From the NCBI RefSeq assembly GCF_015209595.1, contig NZ_JADEYS010000016.1, positions 62,001 through 126,000 of the forward strand: 64,000 bases of DNA, read 5' to 3'. Position numbers and translations under genes: made by a program. This stretch comes from Pontibacterium sinense (GTDB taxonomy: Bacteria; Pseudomonadota; Gammaproteobacteria; Pseudomonadales; Balneatricaceae). The notes beneath the pieces were generated by a model. The model saw nothing but the letters and a program-made list of their open reading frames with translations, was not told the origin of the DNA and ran no database searches. Below, one piece after another: positions 62,901-64,000 of this stretch (position 1 is its first letter; each line of letters opens with the position of its first letter).

Positions 62901-64000
62901 CTAATTCTGTCCTGTCACCTTTCCCCGCACCGCATCCAGAAAAATACCTGAGTACTGATCCGCTGATAGTAGAATTGGATTTCCGCCAGCGGCGGCATCT
63001 TGCACGGCCATTTCTCCTACCCGTTTAGCTTGACGTTCATCGATGCCGATTTTGGATAAGCTATGCGGAATAGCTAACTGTGCACGTAGCCCCAGCACCC
63101 AATCCATAAAGCCGTTAAAACTCTGGTCAGGCAGATCCAGATAACGGCTGAGGCGCTGGATGCGTGCTTCAATCACAGACTGGTTCGAGTTCAGTACATA
63201 AGGCATGAGGATGGCATTCAGCAGTCCGTGATGTGCATCGTAGAGTGCGCCCAACGTGTGGGCGAGGGCGTGCATGCCACCGAGCCCCTTTTGAAAGGCG
63301 GTAGCGCCCATGGTGGAGGCGACGAGCATCTGGCTGCGCGCGTCGAGATCCTGCCCATTGGCAAAGGCGCGGGGTAGGTGTTCTTTGATCAGTCGGATAC
63401 CTTCAAGGGCGATACCATCCGCCATTGGGTGGTAGCTGGGGGCACAGAACGCTTCCAAGTTGTGCGACAGTGCGTCCATGCCGGTGGCTGCGGTGATATG
63501 AGGGGGCAGGCCAGTGGTCAGTTCCGCGTCGAGAATGACGATGGAGGGCAGCATCTGCGGATGGAAGATAATACGTTTCAGCTGCTGTTGCTCATCGGTG
63601 ATCACCGAGGCACGACCCACTTCTGAGCCGGTGCCTGCGGTGGTGGGTACAGCAATAATTGGGGCAATCGCGGATGCATCCACGCGGGTCCAGTTATCAC
63701 CTATATCTTCAAAGTCCCAAAGGTCTGCACTCTGGCCGACCATCAGGGCAATGGCTTTGCCGATATCCAGCGATGAGCCGCCGCCGAACGCGATCACTCC
63801 ATCATGCTTTCCGGCTTTGTAAGCGGTCACTCCGTCTGCAACATTCTGTCCGGTTGGGTTGCTCTTAAGGTTGCTGAATAGGCCGCAGTTTAAACTAACA
63901 TTCTGGCACTGTTTGATAGCGTCTTTGATCATCGGCAATGGGGCTAAACCCGGATCAGTCACAAGCAAGGGGGCTTTGATGTTCAGGTTCTGGCAGGCAT
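62901..64000 (-). CDS. Iron-containing alcohol dehydrogenase, 5'-truncated by window edge
   Basis: A group III (Fe-dependent) alcohol dehydrogenase that oxidises an alcohol or reduces an aldehyde with NAD(P). The frame stays open to the window end; the visible 366 codons lack only the first part of the N-terminal domain. Motifs are VTDPGLAPL, the nucleotide site AFGGGSSLDIGKAIA, VPTTAGTGSEVGRASVI, and the metal ligands in GMDALSHNLEAF and GMHALAHTLGALYDAHHG. The substrate is not evident. The gene runs towards rhlE on the same strand with 294 bases between them. Confidence 0.94.
   Translation of the reverse strand, partial: ACQNLNIKAPLLVTDPGLAPLPMIKDAIKQCQNVSLNCGLFSNLKSNPTGQNVADGVTAYKAGKHDGVIAFGGGSSLDIGKAIALMVGQSADLWDFEDIGDNWTRVDASAIAPIIAVPTTAGTGSEVGRASVITDEQQQLKRIIFHPQMLPSIVILDAELTTGLPPHITAATGMDALSHNLEAFCAPSYHPMADGIALEGIRLIKEHLPRAFANGQDLDARSQMLVASTMGATAFQKGLGGMHALAHTLGALYDAHHGLLNAILMPYVLNSNQSVIEARIQRLSRYLDLPDQSFNGFMDWVLGLRAQLAIPHSLSKIGIDERQAKRVGEMAVQDAAAGGNPILLSADQYSGIFLDAVRGKVTGQN

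Noticed and set aside
62676-62951. 91-codon frame between rhlE and the alcohol dehydrogenase
   Set aside because: It overlaps the end of the dehydrogenase on the opposite strand and has no family look or ribosome site.
1-64000. rRNA, tRNA, integrase or complete insertion sequence
   Set aside because: None could be recognised on either strand; the mobile signals are limited to short palindromic repeats.

Overview
The window looks like a chromosomal segment of a marine-type gammaproteobacterium, possibly an Oceanospirillales relative. This is inferred from the mix of families (fused indolepyruvate:ferredoxin oxidoreductase, an Aas-like three-domain fusion, DUF3087, DUF3833, DUF1499, giant RTX proteins) and cannot be settled from one window. 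No rRNA, tRNA, CRISPR array, transposase or integrase was recognised.

Region 1 (1-13.1 kb) is housekeeping and membrane functions: a truncated diguanylate cyclase, an L,D-transpeptidase, a SulP anion transporter, YigZ, a cation diffusion facilitator, a bile-acid-symporter-family protein, QueE, a DUF3087 protein, an exported rhodanese, a DUF6482-like/DUF3833 pair, a RhlE-type helicase and an AraC-family regulator.

Region 2 (13.5-29.9 kb) holds two paralogous giant secreted proteins (2283 and 2388 residues). Each has an N-terminal DUF4347 domain with a caspase-like His-Gly/Cys pattern, a long repeat body, RTX calcium-binding repeats, DUF4214 repeats and a similar C-terminus. Each is followed by a similar terminator and then by hopJ on the opposite strand. 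The second hopJ is intact; the first survives only as a frameshifted remnant. The whole module (giant gene, terminator, hopJ) was therefore probably duplicated. No type I exporter lies in the window.

Region 3 (29.8-44.8 kb) contains PanE-type reductase, a YdcF-like protein, an aldo/keto reductase, a SUKH-family protein, a well-delimited 59-residue unknown gene, a DUF945 protein, an AEC transporter, a DUF1499 protein, a six-unit array of about 141-bp hairpin repeats, metG, trmA, and a two-gene c-di-GMP module (periplasmic binding protein plus membrane GGDEF-EAL protein).

Region 4 (45-56.4 kb) has a TetR regulator with two near-identical 13-bp operator dyads, translationally coupled to an Aas-like MFS/acyltransferase/acyl-ACP synthetase fusion. 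A second cluster of the same hairpin repeats follows. Then comes an apparent operon for amino-acid and aryl-pyruvate catabolism: fused indolepyruvate:ferredoxin oxidoreductase, a Leu/Phe/Val-type dehydrogenase and a sodium-dependent transporter.

Region 5 (56.4-64 kb) looks accessory at its left end. It carries an AT-rich single gene encoding a HEPN-NB-ARC-TPR STAND protein (a defence candidate), three REP-like GGGGACAG elements, yjdM, a thioredoxin-like membrane protein, and an orphan Phd/YefM-type antitoxin followed by what looks like a decayed RelE-type toxin. A second RhlE-type helicase and a truncated iron-containing alcohol dehydrogenase close the window.
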